Shown here piece by piece: positions 48,355-60,499 of a stretch of 64,000 nt of DNA. Source of the stretch: Rattus norvegicus (Eukaryota > Chordata > Mammalia > Rodentia > Muridae); assembly GCF_036323735.1 (NCBI RefSeq), contig NC_086026.1:91136859-91200858 (forward strand), given 5' to 3'. The first letter of the stretch is position 1. Each line of letters starts with the position of its first letter. Under the pieces are notes generated by a model. That model saw nothing but the letters and a program-made list of their open reading frames with translations. It was not told the DNA's origin and made no database searches. The position numbers and the translations under genes were made by a program.

Positions 48355-48816
48355 GAAGTTGCACCACTCAGGAGGTATACTGTTTTCAAAGAGTCATTAG
48401 TCTATCAAACAAATACCCCAGTACCAGGATCAGGAGAGTCTAAGAGACCACTTCAAAATAATATAGGCTATTTCCATTGCATTTGGTTGTCTCCAAAAAT
48501 GTGGAAGTAAAACCCTTTTGCTAAATATACCACCCACTTTGTACACTAATTGAGCAGTAATTGCAGTAATTGAGCTAGAACCAACCTGGAAGATTCCTCT
48601 TGAAGACTAGTCGTAATAATACTGAAAGGAACTAAGCAAGCTGCTAATAATCAAAAGAAACCAATAGTTATGTCCAGTTCTAATGCTTTAAAGTAACAAT
48701 TATGATCTTACTGACAAGATATACTAGTAGCGCTTATATACTGATGTTGAATTAAGGCCCATTAAATGGGTGGCAAATTATTACAAGTACTGTAAATAAG
48801 TAAAATTTCTAAATGC

Positions 48817-48986
48817 GGGCTGGAGAGAAGGCTCAGAGGTTACGAGCACTGACTGCTCTTCCAAAGGTCCTGAGTTCAATTCCCAGCAACCACGTGGTGG
48901 TTCACAGCCACAATGAGATCTGATGCCCTCTTCTGGTGTGTCTGAAGACAGCTACAGTGTACTCATATTAATAAAATAAATTTTAA
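48817..48986 (+). mobile_element. B2 SINE with perfect 15-bp TSD
   Basis: B2 head 'gggctggagagaaggctcag', 'gttcaattcccagcaaccac', 'gaagacagctacagtgtact' and a tail with AATAAAATAAA. Identical flanks at 48802-48816 and 48987-49001. Confidence 0.97.
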
Positions 48987-49001
48987 AAAATTTCTAAATG
49001 C

Positions 49002-50181
49002 ATTCTACATGTTTAATCTTATACCAACAGACATATGTAGATCTTTCCATCAAAGAAGTATCTTTTTACAGATAATAGAATAACCACTAAAGAAAGCTAC
49101 ACTTATTCAATATGCAGAGAACAATTGACCATGGGGTAGCCAGTCCCGATTACTATATCTACAGTGCAACTGCTTTGCCTAGGCTCAAGTAACCTCAGAG
49201 AAGGGGTAGAAAGAGGTTAAGGGCCCAAGAACCAGGATATCTGCTGCAAAATTGTGCCTATGTATATGACATGAAAGCTGCATCTGTGAAATCCCAAAAA
49301 TATATCTTTCTGAACTACTCTTACATAATAACAACATTAGTTGACATGCCAACATGGATGAGAGAATTCTCACGAGAACCCAACCATAGATGAAAATTTT
49401 CCAGCAATTAATAGTTTATAACTGAGAGAAAAATCATTCTTCTCCAGGGATAAACTCACTGAGAGGTTAATCCCAAGAAGTCAGTCTGAAATACATATGA
49501 GCGTCATTAGAGGAACTCATCAGGTCCTACTCAGACATTTACATGCATATGTTCTGTATGCATATATACCTTTAAATATATGTGTAGCATTAATAATTAG
49601 AGAGAAATTGGTTATGAATTTGAGGAGGAATACACATGAGAAGAATTGGAACGAGTAAAGAAAGAAGGGAATACTCAAATACAAAAAATTCAAAAACAAT
49701 ATTTTAAAAATTTAAATTTTAAATGTAAAAATATAAAATAGTCAATTTTTTGGTATTAAATATTTTATTGGCTATTTTATTTATTTACATTTCAAATGTT
49801 ATGCAGTAAATAAAAGAAAGTATTAGGAATTTTTAGAATTTTCTCCTGTGCTGGTCTAAATAGAGCAAATCCCTGACATTTTATCTAATATTGTCATTTT
49901 TAAAACATAATTTAAAAAGTTTCACCAAGTAGCCAGAAATAGAAATATAAAAATACTCAGAAGTCAGATATTTAACACTTTCAGTTGTTTAAAAACAAAT
50001 GAAAACCAATGATAAAATCAAAACAACCCACAAATAATCCCCGAGTCTACTGAAGCTTGTGGGCGAACAGATTGCTGACTCAGTGTTAACACTGACAGAG
50101 ATTAATCGAGTCTTTATTTTGTACATTTTCATTGTAAAACAATAGGGAAAAGTAAGTAGATTCTAGTAACGGTCACTGTGA
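49002..50181. other. Unassigned AT-rich intergenic sequence
   Basis: No gene recognised. It contains a tiny L1 3'-end relic at 49761-49802. Confidence 0.5.
49761..49802 (-). mobile_element. Tiny L1 3'-terminal relic (~42 bp)
   Basis: The stretch 'ttattggctattttatttat' then 'ttacatttcaaatgttat' is the extreme L1 3' end in minus orientation, with nothing further upstream in the element. Either an extremely truncated insertion or a leftover of a deleted L1. Confidence 0.6.
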
Positions 50182-51772
50182 TAGGCAGGCAGATCAGTAA
50201 AATAGACTTGAAGACACAGAAATGAACCCACAAACCTATGGTCAATTGATCTTTGACAAAGGAGCTAAAACCATCCAATGGAAGAAAGATAGCATTTTCA
50301 ACAAATGGTGCTAGTTCAACTGGCCATCAGCGTGCAGAGGAATGGAAATCGATCCATTCTTATCACCCTGTACAAAGCTCAAGTCTAAGTGGATCAAGGA
50401 CCTCCACATGAAACCAGATACACTGAAACCAATGGAAGAGAAAGTGGGGAAAAGCCTTAAATACATGGGCATATGGGAAAATTTCCTGAACAGAACACCA
50501 ATGGCTTATGGTTTATTCTTATTGGTCAAGAATTGACTAATGGGATCCCATAAAATTGCAAAATTTCTGTAAGGCAAAGGACATGGTCATTAGGACAAAA
50601 TGGCAACCAACAGATTGGGAAAAGATCTTTACCAATCCTACATCTGATAGAGGGCTATTATCAAATATATACAAAGAACTCAAAAAGTTAGACTCTAGAG
50701 AATCAAATAATCCTATTTAAAAATGGAGTACAGAGCTAAACGAAATATTCTTAACTGAGGAATATAAAATGGCTGAGAGGACACATCCAGAGTATGTCCA
50801 ACACAGAGGTCAATGCTAGCAGCCAACCACTGAACTGAAAACAGGACCCACTTGGGGGGAATTAGAGGAAGTATTGAAAGAGTTGAAGGAGCTTGCAACA
50901 CCATAAAAACAATAATGTCAACCAACCAGAGCTTCCAGGGACTAAACCACTACCGAAAGTCTATACATGGACTGACCCAGCACTCCAACTGCATATGTAG
51001 CAAAGAATAGTCTTGTTGGAGCACCAGTGAAAGGGGAAGCCGAGGTTGGACCCCCAGTACAGGGGAATATTGGGAGGTGCAGTAATGGGGATGTATGGGG
51101 GGAATACCCATCTGGGGGAGGGGGAGGAGAGGGAATGGGGGTTATAGACAGGAAACTGGGAAAGGAAATAACATTTGAAAGTAAGTAAAGAAATACATCT
51201 AATAAAAATTTAAAAAAAGAATGGTTGAGAAGTACCTAAAGAAATGTTCAACATCCTTAATCATCAGGGAAATGCAAATCAAAACAACCCTGAGATTCCA
51301 CTTCACACCAGTCAGAATGGCTAAGATCAAAAACTCAAGTGACAACAGATGTTGGCCAGGATGTAGAGGAAGAGGAACACTACTCCATTATTGGTGGGAT
51401 TGAAAGCTGGTACAACCACTCTGGAAATCAATCTGGTGATTCTTCAGATAACTGGATTTAGTACTACCTGAGGACCCAGCTATACCACTTACAGGCATAT
51501 ACCCAAAAGATGTTCCAACATATAACTAGGACACATGCTCCCCTATGTTCATAGCAGCCTTATTTATAATAGCCAGAAGCTGGAAAGAACCCAGATGTCC
51601 TTCACAGAGGAATGGATACAGAAAATGTAGTACATTTACACATTAAATTATTAAAAACAGTGACTTCATGAAATTCTTAGGCAATTGGATGGAACTACAA
51701 AATATCCTCTTTCAAGTAACCCAATCACAAAAGAACACACATGGTATGCACTCACTGCTAAGTGGATATTAG
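50182..51772 (+). pseudogene. L1 ORF2 C-terminal third, split by nested L1
   Basis: First part 50182-50779 matches 'SPCTKLKSKWIKDLHMKPDT' and 'FLNRTPMAYG'; second part 51217-51772 resumes with 'EKYLKKCSTSLIIREMQIKT' and the Cys/His motif 'CWPGCRGRGTLLHYWWD', where the usual HC is HY, so a conserved cysteine is lost. Stop TAG at 51770-51772. Several frameshifts in both parts. No endonuclease or RT domain is present. Confidence 0.88.
50780..51216 (+). mobile_element. Nested L1 3' UTR inserted in L1 ORF2, with TSD
   Basis: A 5'-truncated L1 3' UTR: 'accactgaactgaaaacagg', 'caaccagagcttccaggga', 'ctatacatggactgaccc', G-rich tract 51110-51150, 'gacaggaaactgggaaagg' and an A-rich tail. It interrupts ORF2 and repeats the target: 'aatggctgaga' before (50769-50779) and 'aatggttgaga' after (51220-51230). 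Same orientation as its host. Confidence 0.9.
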
Positions 51773-52535
51773 TCCAAAATCTCAGAATACCCAAGATATA
51801 TTTATAGACCAAATGAAGCTCAAGAAGAAGAAAGACCAAAATGTAGATGTTTTAGTACTTCTTAGAAGAGGGAACAAAATACTCAGAGGAGGAAATATGG
51901 AGACAAAGTTTGAAGCAGAGACTGAAGGAAAGGCCATCCACAGACTGCCAGCCATGGGAAACCATTCCACATGCAGTCACCAATCCCAGTCACTATTGGG
52001 GATGCCAAGAAGTGCATGTTGACAGGAGCCTGATATAGCTGTCTCCTGAGAGGCTCTGCTAAAGCCTGACAAATACAGAGGTGGATGCTCATAGCAAACC
52101 ATTGATCTGAGAACGGGGTGCCCGGTGCAGGAGTTAGAGAAAGGACTGAGGTAACTGAGGGGGATTTCCACCCCATAGGAAGAACAACATTACCAACCAA
52201 CCAGAAACTTCAGAGCTCCCAAAAATTAAATCAGGAATCAAAGCACACACATGGAGCAATCTATGCCTTCAGCTACATATGTAACAGCAGAGAATGAGCC
52301 TTGTTGGTCATCAATGGGAAGAGAGGCCCTTGATCCTGTGAAGGCTTGATGCCCCAGTGTAAGGGAATGCCAGAGCAGTGAGGGAAGAGGAAGTGGATGG
52401 GTGGGTGTGGGAGCACTCTCATGGAGGCAGGGGGTGGGGGCATGGGATAGGGTGTTTCATTGGGGAAAACCAGGAAAAGAGATACTTGAAATGTAAATAA
52501 AATATCCAGTAAAAACTAAAAAATAAATAAAAAGA

Positions 52536-52652
52536 TAAAGACCTAACACTTTATTACTTTATAAAAGACAATTGATTTTCAAAGACAAGTTTTTAAATTA
52601 TTTCATTATCCTGCTGTACAAATGTCACAAATGTGTGCATGTATGTGTCTGT

Positions 52653-52692
<40 letters not shown>

Positions 52693-54078
52693 GCGTATGT
52701 GCGTGTGTGTGTGTATTTTAGGGGTGGTGGTAACATAACAGTACAGATTATTTAAGACTACTTTCTTCACTTGGAAGTGAAAAAAAAGAAGGAGCTGAAA
52801 AATATATGTTGTCTTTTTTTTCTTTATGCTTAATCCTACAAGTTAGCAACCACATGTGGTCATGTCAGTTGGAGAGTCTACCTGTGGCTTGTGGCCATCG
52901 AAATTCGATTCTAGTTATATTCCTTGAGCTGAGACAGATTTGGCAGTATTTTTTGCTTGTTTGTTTGTTCATTCTTTGTTTTTTGTTTTGTTTTTTGTTT
53001 GTTTTCTGCTTTAGAGTTTGTGTGTCTTTCTTGGCAGGACTTATAGCCTTTAGGAATATGAATGATTCTAACTCATAACCTTGAATCAATTTCCTGAGGG
53101 AATAAATGAATGCTCTTAATTGAAAGTACAAGGTCAAAGACCTTCAAGGCTGGAAGAACTTTTCTCATTGAAGATGAGGTGGTGAGAGGTTCAAGCACAG
53201 GAGCTACAAATTCTTCCTTAGTAACACAAATAAACTTTAATGCAGGATGAGTGGTGTCCTAATATCTAACTTATACCTAAAAGAATTTCTTTTTAAATGG
53301 AATATATCAACCTCAAGAGATTGCCTGAAAATCATTTGTATAAATATATGTATACAGATAATTTATAATTATAATAAATATCTAAAAACTACTGAAAGTT
53401 GGAACACACAATATTCGTGTGAACATGTCTTTTGGTATGGTTTCTGCATGCTTATTTCATATTACCATTCTATTTATACATTTAGAGAAACGGGTTTTTC
53501 CTCCTAAGCAGTGACTTTAACCAAGAAAAATTCAAGTTTATGAAAATCTCAACCAAAATCTTCTGTAAAATCATCATTGAGAAATTAAAATAATTAGCTC
53601 TCTATATAAAGGGAAATACGTAAAAATATTCCTAATATTAATTATATACTAAATTCAACTATAATCTGCTTAACTACTAGGGATTTTGTGGCCACTTTTT
53701 GTAGAGGAGAAAATAAATTCTATGAAATTAAGCCAGTTGAAAAATCATAGCTCAAAGGAAGCATTAGGACTCAACATATGAGATAATAAGTGAAATCTGT
53801 TTGTATTCCATCAGACAATAATGTCAATGGCCTTAGTCTATAACTAAAGCTTTTAAGTATTTAGATTTTCTATCTTTATTATTGCTTATTGCTTCTAATG
53901 CTCTAACTTAAATGTTATTTGATAGAAATGCCATAAGGTATACTTTAATTATAAATTGTCAAGTATTGCCTTAAATAAATAATAAGCAATGTTAGTTATT
54001 AAAATGTATTTTATTATTCTACCATGGCCAAATGATTATCATCTTAACATTTAATTAATATAATATAAGAATATTGAA
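52536..54078. other. Unassigned AT-rich intergenic sequence
   Basis: No gene recognised. Frames at 52806-53137 on both strands arise over a TTTG-rich stretch. TG array at 52641-52715. Confidence 0.5.
52641..52715. repeat. Imperfect (TG)n microsatellite
   Basis: TG tract with CG and TATG interruptions. Confidence 0.96.
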
Positions 54079-54490
54079 TACAGAGACGAGTGCTAGCAGC
54101 AAACCACTGAACTGAGAATGGGACCCCTGTTGGAGGGATTAGAGAAGGATTGAAAGAGCTGAAGGTGCTTGCAACCCCATAAGAACAACAATGCCAAGCA
54201 ACGAGAGTTTCCAGGGACTAAACCACTACCCAAAGATAATACATGGACTGACCCTGGGCTCCAACTGCATATGTAGCAAAGGCTGACCTTGTTGGACACC
54301 AAAGGAAGTAGTCCTTGGTCCTGCCAAGGTTGGATCCCCAGTGTTGGGGATTGTCAGGGGGTGGTAAGGGGGAATGGATGGGGAGGGAAACCCCCTTATA
54401 GAAGGGGAGGAGGAGGGGTTGGGGGGGCTTGTGGACAGGAAACTGGGAAAGGGAATAACATTCGAAATGTAAATAAAAAAATAAAAAAGA
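54079..54490 (+). mobile_element. 5'-truncated L1 3' UTR
   Basis: Starts in the block 'acagagacgagtgctagcag' and runs through 'ccactgaactgagaatggga', 'gtttccagggactaaaccac', G-rich tract 54350-54425, 'gacaggaaactgggaaaggg' and an A-rich tail. It begins at almost the same L1 position as the nested copy at 50780. Possible short target duplication around 54067-54078 and 54491-54502 (AATATT core), not conclusive. Confidence 0.9.
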
Positions 54491-54828
54491 GAAAAATATT
54501 AAGATCTCTAACAACCTTATTTACATGTCAAATCTTTGGAATGAAATATAGATTAGAGTTGCCTATATATGTTTGTAATTACTACCATTTTAGATACAAG
54601 AAATCTAAATTTTACTAAGCCCTAATATTTATACAAGATGATGGTTTCTTTCAAAGATTTTTTTTAACATTTTGTAGGGAAAATGACCTTTTTATAATTT
54701 TAAGACTCTCCCAATAATCAAATAGTTCTATAGTGATTTTGTTTTGTTGTTATTTCCCTTTACTAATAGAAGGAACATTTTCTATGTAATTAATATGATT
54801 CTGATTAATGAAAAGAAAAACTCAATGA

Positions 54829-54879
<51 letters not shown>

Positions 54880-56134
54880 ATAGACTTCCATTGTCTAAGG
54901 CCTGAAATGACATACGATTAAGAAGAACCTGTAGAAAAAATATGATAATGTTGGTACTCAGTCAATGAAGTGTGAAATCTTTATTATCAGAGAAAAGTGA
55001 AGACGTAATGGTTTTAAAAGATTTCCTAGAGACCTCACCAAAGGGATTCTAGCAGTGACTAATTCAAGGCTCCATACACAAGTAAGACAGGAAGTTAGCA
55101 GGATGTGCATTTGGCTTCTTGCCTTTAGAAGAGAATGCAAACTTGGCCATTATTTTTTTTAAGTAACAGGAAAGAAAAAATGAACCTAGAAAAGAAAACC
55201 TGTCTACCTTTCTCTCGGAGTTTTGCAATATAGGACACGTGGAAGTGGAGAGCTTCATACGTAATGAGAAGTTCAGGATCTGACAATAATCTACTTAAAT
55301 CAGAAAATAATTGATGCAAACTCTCTGAGCCTGTTACCGATAGCTGTGATCTATTGCAAATCCCATTCCCACACGGATGGACATATTTCTGTAAGAAAGC
55401 ATACTCCTCAAGTCATGAATTTATTTAGTCAGCGGAATTATTGAATATCTAGCGGGATCTGGGAATTTCACTAAATTGTTCCATGGGAGAGTCCCATAAA
55501 AATTCAGATATGCACAGAAAGTTTGGGAGGTAATGGTGACTGTGTCTGATGGATCTTAAGCCATAAAGTTTTCATAGGGAAAAGAGTAAAAAGAGCAGCA
55601 GATAGTGCATTGGATTGAGGCAATCCTGCTACAGGAAGGCTTTGCTTCTTAAATTTCCCATTACACATTGCATGTCAATAGGATGACAATGTACCCTGGT
55701 TGCCAAGGACAACACAGTTTTTACTTCCATCCCAATAGGTTATCTACTATACTTTTCATTTAATATCATACCGAAATTGTTATCTTTCTAAGGTATAATT
55801 AGTATATGATTACAGTATTTTACATCCTTATATATTAAGTATAAAGGGCATAATTCTACAGCCTCAGTTTACTAGTAAAATTCAGTCATTGCATTTGCTA
55901 AATATCGGATTCCTTGTTGAAAAACAAACTGCTCTCAAAACAGTAGAAGTGAGTACATAGTTATCAATTGAAAACTCATGAAAATCAACTGACCAATTAT
56001 ACATACAAAGCATATTTTCAGATGAACATAGTAAAACAATGGGGGTAACCTACACATGATTATTTGTGCTCAAATTGGTGCTGTATGCAAACAAATATTA
56101 TGTCCTATGGAATTAAATGTTATGAGGAACAATA
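54491..56134. other. Unassigned AT-rich intergenic sequence
   Basis: No gene recognised. (AG)n array at 54834-54875. Confidence 0.5.
54834..54875. repeat. (AG)n microsatellite
   Basis: About 20 AG dinucleotides. Confidence 0.97.
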
Positions 56135-56310
56135 AATAAGCTGGTGAAATGCCTCAACAGGTACCTGTAAACCTTTAAACCTGACATGCAGAGTTTGATC
56201 CCCCACACCTGTGATGGATCAGAAGAAAACTCCTGCAAATTATCTCTGACCTTCATATGTGCAGTGTGGCATACAGGTACCCTCTCCCAACACAATAAAA
56301 AAGGTAAAAA
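56135..56310 (+). mobile_element. Diverged B3/B4-type SINE
   Basis: tRNA-type head ('agctggtgaaatgcctcaac'), 'gagtttgatcccccacacc', then 'actcctgcaaattatctctg', 'accttcatatgtgcagtgtg' and 'gcatacaggtacc', the order seen in B3/B4 SINEs, ending in an AATAAAAAA tail. Diverged; target duplication not clear. Confidence 0.75.
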
Positions 56311-58222
56311 AAAAGTTAAAGATGGATCAGTTAAGTTAGTGCCATTTTATTGATAGTGACTTTAAAAGGCCATTTTAAAATTATGTCATTTACCAAGAAT
56401 ATGGAAGGATTGAAGATGTGGGATATCTAGAAGGGAAGAGGCTTAGATAGGAAAACTCCATATGTAAATTCCAAGAACCTTTGGAGGGGAGGTTACTACA
56501 GGTGAAACCATAAGAAGTGCGTGAGCACAGTCAGCAAGGGCCTTGTAAACCACAGGGAACAAGATTGAGAACATTCATGCAAGCTATAGGAATACACTAG
56601 GAAAAATGTGAACAAGAATTTTTTCAACTGCTGGTTGGTAAGTGGATTGAAGCACAAATGGGTGTGGAAATGGAGCACACACTGTCTGTGCTTTCTTTTG
56701 CTTAGAGTTTTTCCTCACGGGACATCAGAATAGAAGAAAACTTCACATTTGTCTGTGATAGCATTGCTTTATTTCAATATTTCCTCACTTGCCTATTACA
56801 ATGTGACTTATTTTCCATATCTTTAGAGGCATAGACTCTCAACCAGATATTTTATTTTAATATTTACGGTTCTTGAGTCTAATTCTGAGGGCTATCATCT
56901 CCTTGTGCTAAGGGATTAAAATGCATTTGGCCATTAATGTAAAATAATAAAATTATTGAGCAATATTTGGCCATGAGATTATAATATCTACCACCTCCTC
57001 AATATTTCTGGAAGCACTCTGTCTTCATAGATCTCCCTACATAATCCATCCATACCTGTTCTCACTTCCCTATCACTTTGATGGTTTATCAAAAACTATA
57101 ATTAATATGCACATTTACAATCTGCTTTCAATAATATCATGTGTACTTGTAGAGAATAAGATTCCATGATCAAATATAAAATACATCAATTCTATCATTG
57201 AACCAGCAAATGGAACTAGTAGTCACATCAGATGCTATATAGTGGCAACATAGATATTGAACTCATAGAGGCTTTGGATGAAAGCTTTTAAGCTTAAGAA
57301 ATAAGAATCTCTTTCAATTAGCTGTAAGCAAACATACCCACATGTTTCCTTTGTGGGACACATTCATTTATAATATTGGACAGGAAAATCGCTTTCTTTC
57401 TGAAGGAATATACTTTGTCTTTTACTATACAGATTAAATCATTTACTGTGCAAGATTTCCCTGGTAGTCACATCAGAACAAAAGCAGCCAAGACTTCACT
57501 GTCAAGGCATACAAAAGTAGACACACTGACAATTATTTCCAAAAGGAATCAGAAACTCAGCATAGATGAGAACATTTCATGTGTCAATCAATACTGTGAT
57601 CTTAATGGAGCTAGTGGTTAATAAGTGGGATACCTACATTATAAATCTATTCCCAGTTCCCTAATGGCACAGGTTATAGTGAAAGCAATATCTAGTTTTG
57701 GGAACTCTGCATAGAGATGACAAAGGGACAAAGGCCCCCTTTAATGTACTGTGATGTAAAAGATGCAGGTAATTGTTGAATCCTCTGAAAAGTACTAGAA
57801 AATTGAGTCTTATGGTGAGAAGTCTGGTGGATTAATATATCCACTGAAAAGAAGCTGAATACTTTTCTAATATTTTTCTATGGTTAATTAGCATATATTT
57901 CTAATACAGCTTGAATAATTGTAAATGAACATGTGTATATTTTAGTAGAAACTATTTCCAACCACAGTTTTGCACAATTCAAGTACTGACTTCATGGTGC
58001 TTATTTGTATACAGCTTTATAAGTTATTCCACACTAGAAATATTTTTCTGATTTCTAATTAAATACTTCTTTCCAAAAAGTATTTGTTTTTAAAGATAAT
58101 AATGGTTCAGTAAAACTATTTCATGCCCTTAAAAGATGATTTGTGTGAAGACAGCAGTCGCAAGCTTATTAATGTAAGTTCAGAGACACTACCATCTTTG
58201 TTTTATTTTTTGAAAAGTGCCA
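56311..58222. other. Unassigned intergenic sequence
   Basis: No gene recognised. 56510-56650 ('cagtcagcaagggccttgta') weakly recalls an old mammalian repeat. The frame at 57376-57621 has no family motif. Confidence 0.5.
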
Positions 58223-58600
58223 TAGAGGTCCATGTCGGCATCTGTGGTCCTGCTGCAGCTGGGGTCTTGTTGATTTCCTTTGCTTGTGCTATCACCAAAA
58301 GCCATATGGATTGGTGTGAGTGGTCTATGATGCTGTCTAAAGCCATGTTGATGACCATCAGCCAGGCTGCCACCTGGTACCATGTTGATGACCTTGGCCA
58401 GTGCTGCCACTTAAGGCTATGATGGTGGTCATAACCTGTGCTGTAGCAGAGATCTATGTTGACATTTGGGGTCTGTACAGCCAGTGGAGACCATGCTGAG
58501 GACTGTGGCACATGCTAAGGGTAGAGATCATGTGAATGTCCTTGGTTCATGCTGTCATGAGTAACCATGTAGAAGTGGATGATTTATGGTCCTGCTGACT
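58223..58600. repeat. Degenerate ~37-bp tandem array, about 10 units
   Basis: Each unit carries a 'CCATGttgatg' core and a 'TGCTGccacc' end, 36-42 bp apart. Clear units start near 58223, 58261, 58297, 58339, 58376, 58413, 58451, 58487, 58523 and 58560. Confidence 0.85.
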
Positions 58601-59075
58601 AAAAAGGGTGAGGAAGCAATTTTCACAATAGGATCAATGATTGCAGACTCACAGCTGGACAGCTGGAAAAATAAGGGAAATGAAACACTTCTGTGACAAC
58701 TCATATCCCCCTCCAAAATTAAAATAGTAGGCAGATACAAAGCTGTCAAAGAGAACTCTTAGAAATTGTGATAAGGATGCTAAAGTGTAGCTCTCCACAA
58801 GTGATAACTTTTAGCAGGTTGAAGGTGGGGCAAGACTCAGTTTTCTTTTAGGGACTAGCCATTGAGAATTTGATCTTACTCCAATGAATACATAGGCAAG
58901 ACAAATCAGACTTGTTTTGTTTTTTGTTTTTCTTCTTTTTGTGAGGCTGGCAGAGAAGTCACAGACCTGGGCGAATAGGGAAGAATGTGGAGGATTCACA
59001 GAGGTCAGCAGAACTGGGAAGATTAGGAAGTGAGCATGATCATGGCACATGATGGGAAATAAGACATTTATTGTG
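58223..59075 (+). repeat. Satellite-like rodent repeat, copy 1
   Basis: An array of degenerate ~37-bp units (58223-58600) followed by a non-repetitive body with 'gttgaaggtggggcaagact', 'tactccaatgaatacatagg' and 'agaactgggaagattaggaa', ending near 'gcacatgatgggaaat'. This matches a murid interspersed family I remember as satellite-like (MurSatRep1/RMER1-like; name not verified). The open frames on both strands at 58123-58511 come from the repeating unit. Non-coding as far as can be seen. Confidence 0.7.
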
Positions 59076-59339
59076 TTGTAAAATAGTGTACATAAGCAAC
59101 TACATTGCAAAGAAATTATTTACAACTTTTTAGGACTCCATATATGGAAGTCATTTTCTAAATCTTGATTCATAAAAAGGCAGATTTTAAAAATGTTAAA
59201 TTGTCCAATGTCACCTTTCTAAATATTGCTAATTATCACATTTTTGTTTCCATCACATTTTGTAATGTGTATAAAATTCATTCCTAGTCATTGGGGGATA
59301 AGGAAAGCCTTAACTGACCATCTTTTATAACCAGGCACA

Positions 59340-60200
59340 GCTTCTAGTGGTGGAACTGGGACATCAACACAGCCACAAACCTTCATTCTCCAATTTGTCC
59401 TGCCTACAAAATGTGCTGAAGTAAATGATGGCCCAGAACTTGTAGGAAGAGCCAACCAATGAAGAGTCCAAGTTGAGGATCATGCCACAAGAGGGAGTCC
59501 ATCTCTGAGACTGTTTGGGTGGCCAGGAACCAGAGACTGGGTAACCCAGAGACCTAGAACAGAACCAAACCAACCTGAAGAGAAAAGCTATGAAATGATT
59601 CCTAATGATATTCTTTTCTACTTATAAAGAGATGCCAAGCCCAATTGTCAGCTGAGAGACTTCATCCAGAATCTGATGAAAACAGATGCAGATCTCCACT
59701 GCCAAACATTAGGCAAAGTCTAGGGAACTCTGCAGAAGAGGTGGAAGAAAGACTGCAGAAACCAGAGGTGTCAAGGATACCAGGAGAACATGATCCACAA
59801 AATCAACTGATCAGGGATCATAGGATCTCTTAGAGACTAAAGCAGCAATCACAGAGTCTACATGGGTCTAATCTAGGTCCTATGCAACTATATTATAGTT
59901 CTATAGCTTGCTATTCAGGTGGAACTCCTAACAGTGGGAATAAGGTTGTGTCTTTAACTCTTTTTCCTTCTCTTGGCACCCTTTTCTTCCTACTGGGTTG
60001 TCTAGTCCAGCCTTGAAATGAGAGTTTATATGTAGTTTTATTGTAACTTGATATGACTTGTTAGGTTGATATCTGTGGGTGGCCTGATATTTTCTGAAGG
60101 AAAATGGAAGGGAAGTGGATCTGGGAGAGAGGGAAGATGAAGGTAGGGATTGGGAGGAGTAAAGGGAGGGGAAACTGAAATTTCTATCAGAATATAAGAG
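59340..60200 (+). mobile_element. Old Lx-type L1 3' UTR
   Basis: Ordered UTR blocks: 'ccaatttgtcctgcctacaa', 'ggtggccaggaaccagagac', 'gagacttcatccagaatctg', 'gccaaacattaggcaaagtc', 'gatcataggatctcttagag', 'gtctaatctaggtcctatgc', 'aactcctaacagtgggaata', 'tactgggttgtctagtccag', 'ggaagtggatctgggagaga'. The A-tail is eroded. Inserted between or within pieces of the satellite-like repeat. Confidence 0.82.
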
Positions 60201-60244
60201 TACATATGAACTTTGTCCATGTTGATTAAGAGGACCTTGTTTAG

Positions 60245-60470
60245 CATCTGCTCTGACTCATGTTGTTTCTGCCTTCTCTTTCATAGGGCTTCCTGATGTC
60301 TGAGAAGGGGAATTTGACAGGGCGGTTCCAAGTCTCTCACTCTCTATGTAATTTCTTCCTGTGTGTCTTGGTATTTATTTCTACTATAAAAGGAAGCTTC
60401 TCTGATTATGGGTAACCAAGGCATTGATATATGAGTATACCAGAACATCATAGGAGTCATTTTTTTAACA
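60245..60470 (+). repeat. Fragment of the unnamed rodent repeat seen at 27.6-28.5 kb
   Basis: Blocks 'gggcttcctgatgtctgaga', 'aggaagcttctctgattatg' and 'ggtaaccaaggcattgata' resemble the same family as 27600-28470. Family unnamed. Confidence 0.4.
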
Positions 60471-60499
60471 TAATATTTTTTATCGATTATTTCATATTG

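Larger units (their letters stand above)
46031..48816. other. Unassigned intergenic sequence with CA and TG arrays
   Basis: No gene recognised. Open frames at 46989-47288 (minus) and 47174-47442 (plus) overlap in different phases and show no family motif. Microsatellites at 46300-46340 and 48267-48354. Confidence 0.5.
50182..52535 (+). mobile_element. Old 5'-truncated L1, host of a nested L1
   Basis: Starts in ORF2 after the RT domain ('agacttgaagacacagaaat'), runs to the ORF2 stop at 51770-51772, then a full 3' UTR with A-rich tail (52495-52535). Split at 50779/51217 by a second L1. No convincing target duplication for the outer element. Confidence 0.88.

Noticed and set aside
58123..58511. 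Overlapping open frames on both strands (99, 73 and 102 codons)
   Set aside because: They come from the degenerate ~37-bp repeat, which stays open in several phases. No start context or family match.
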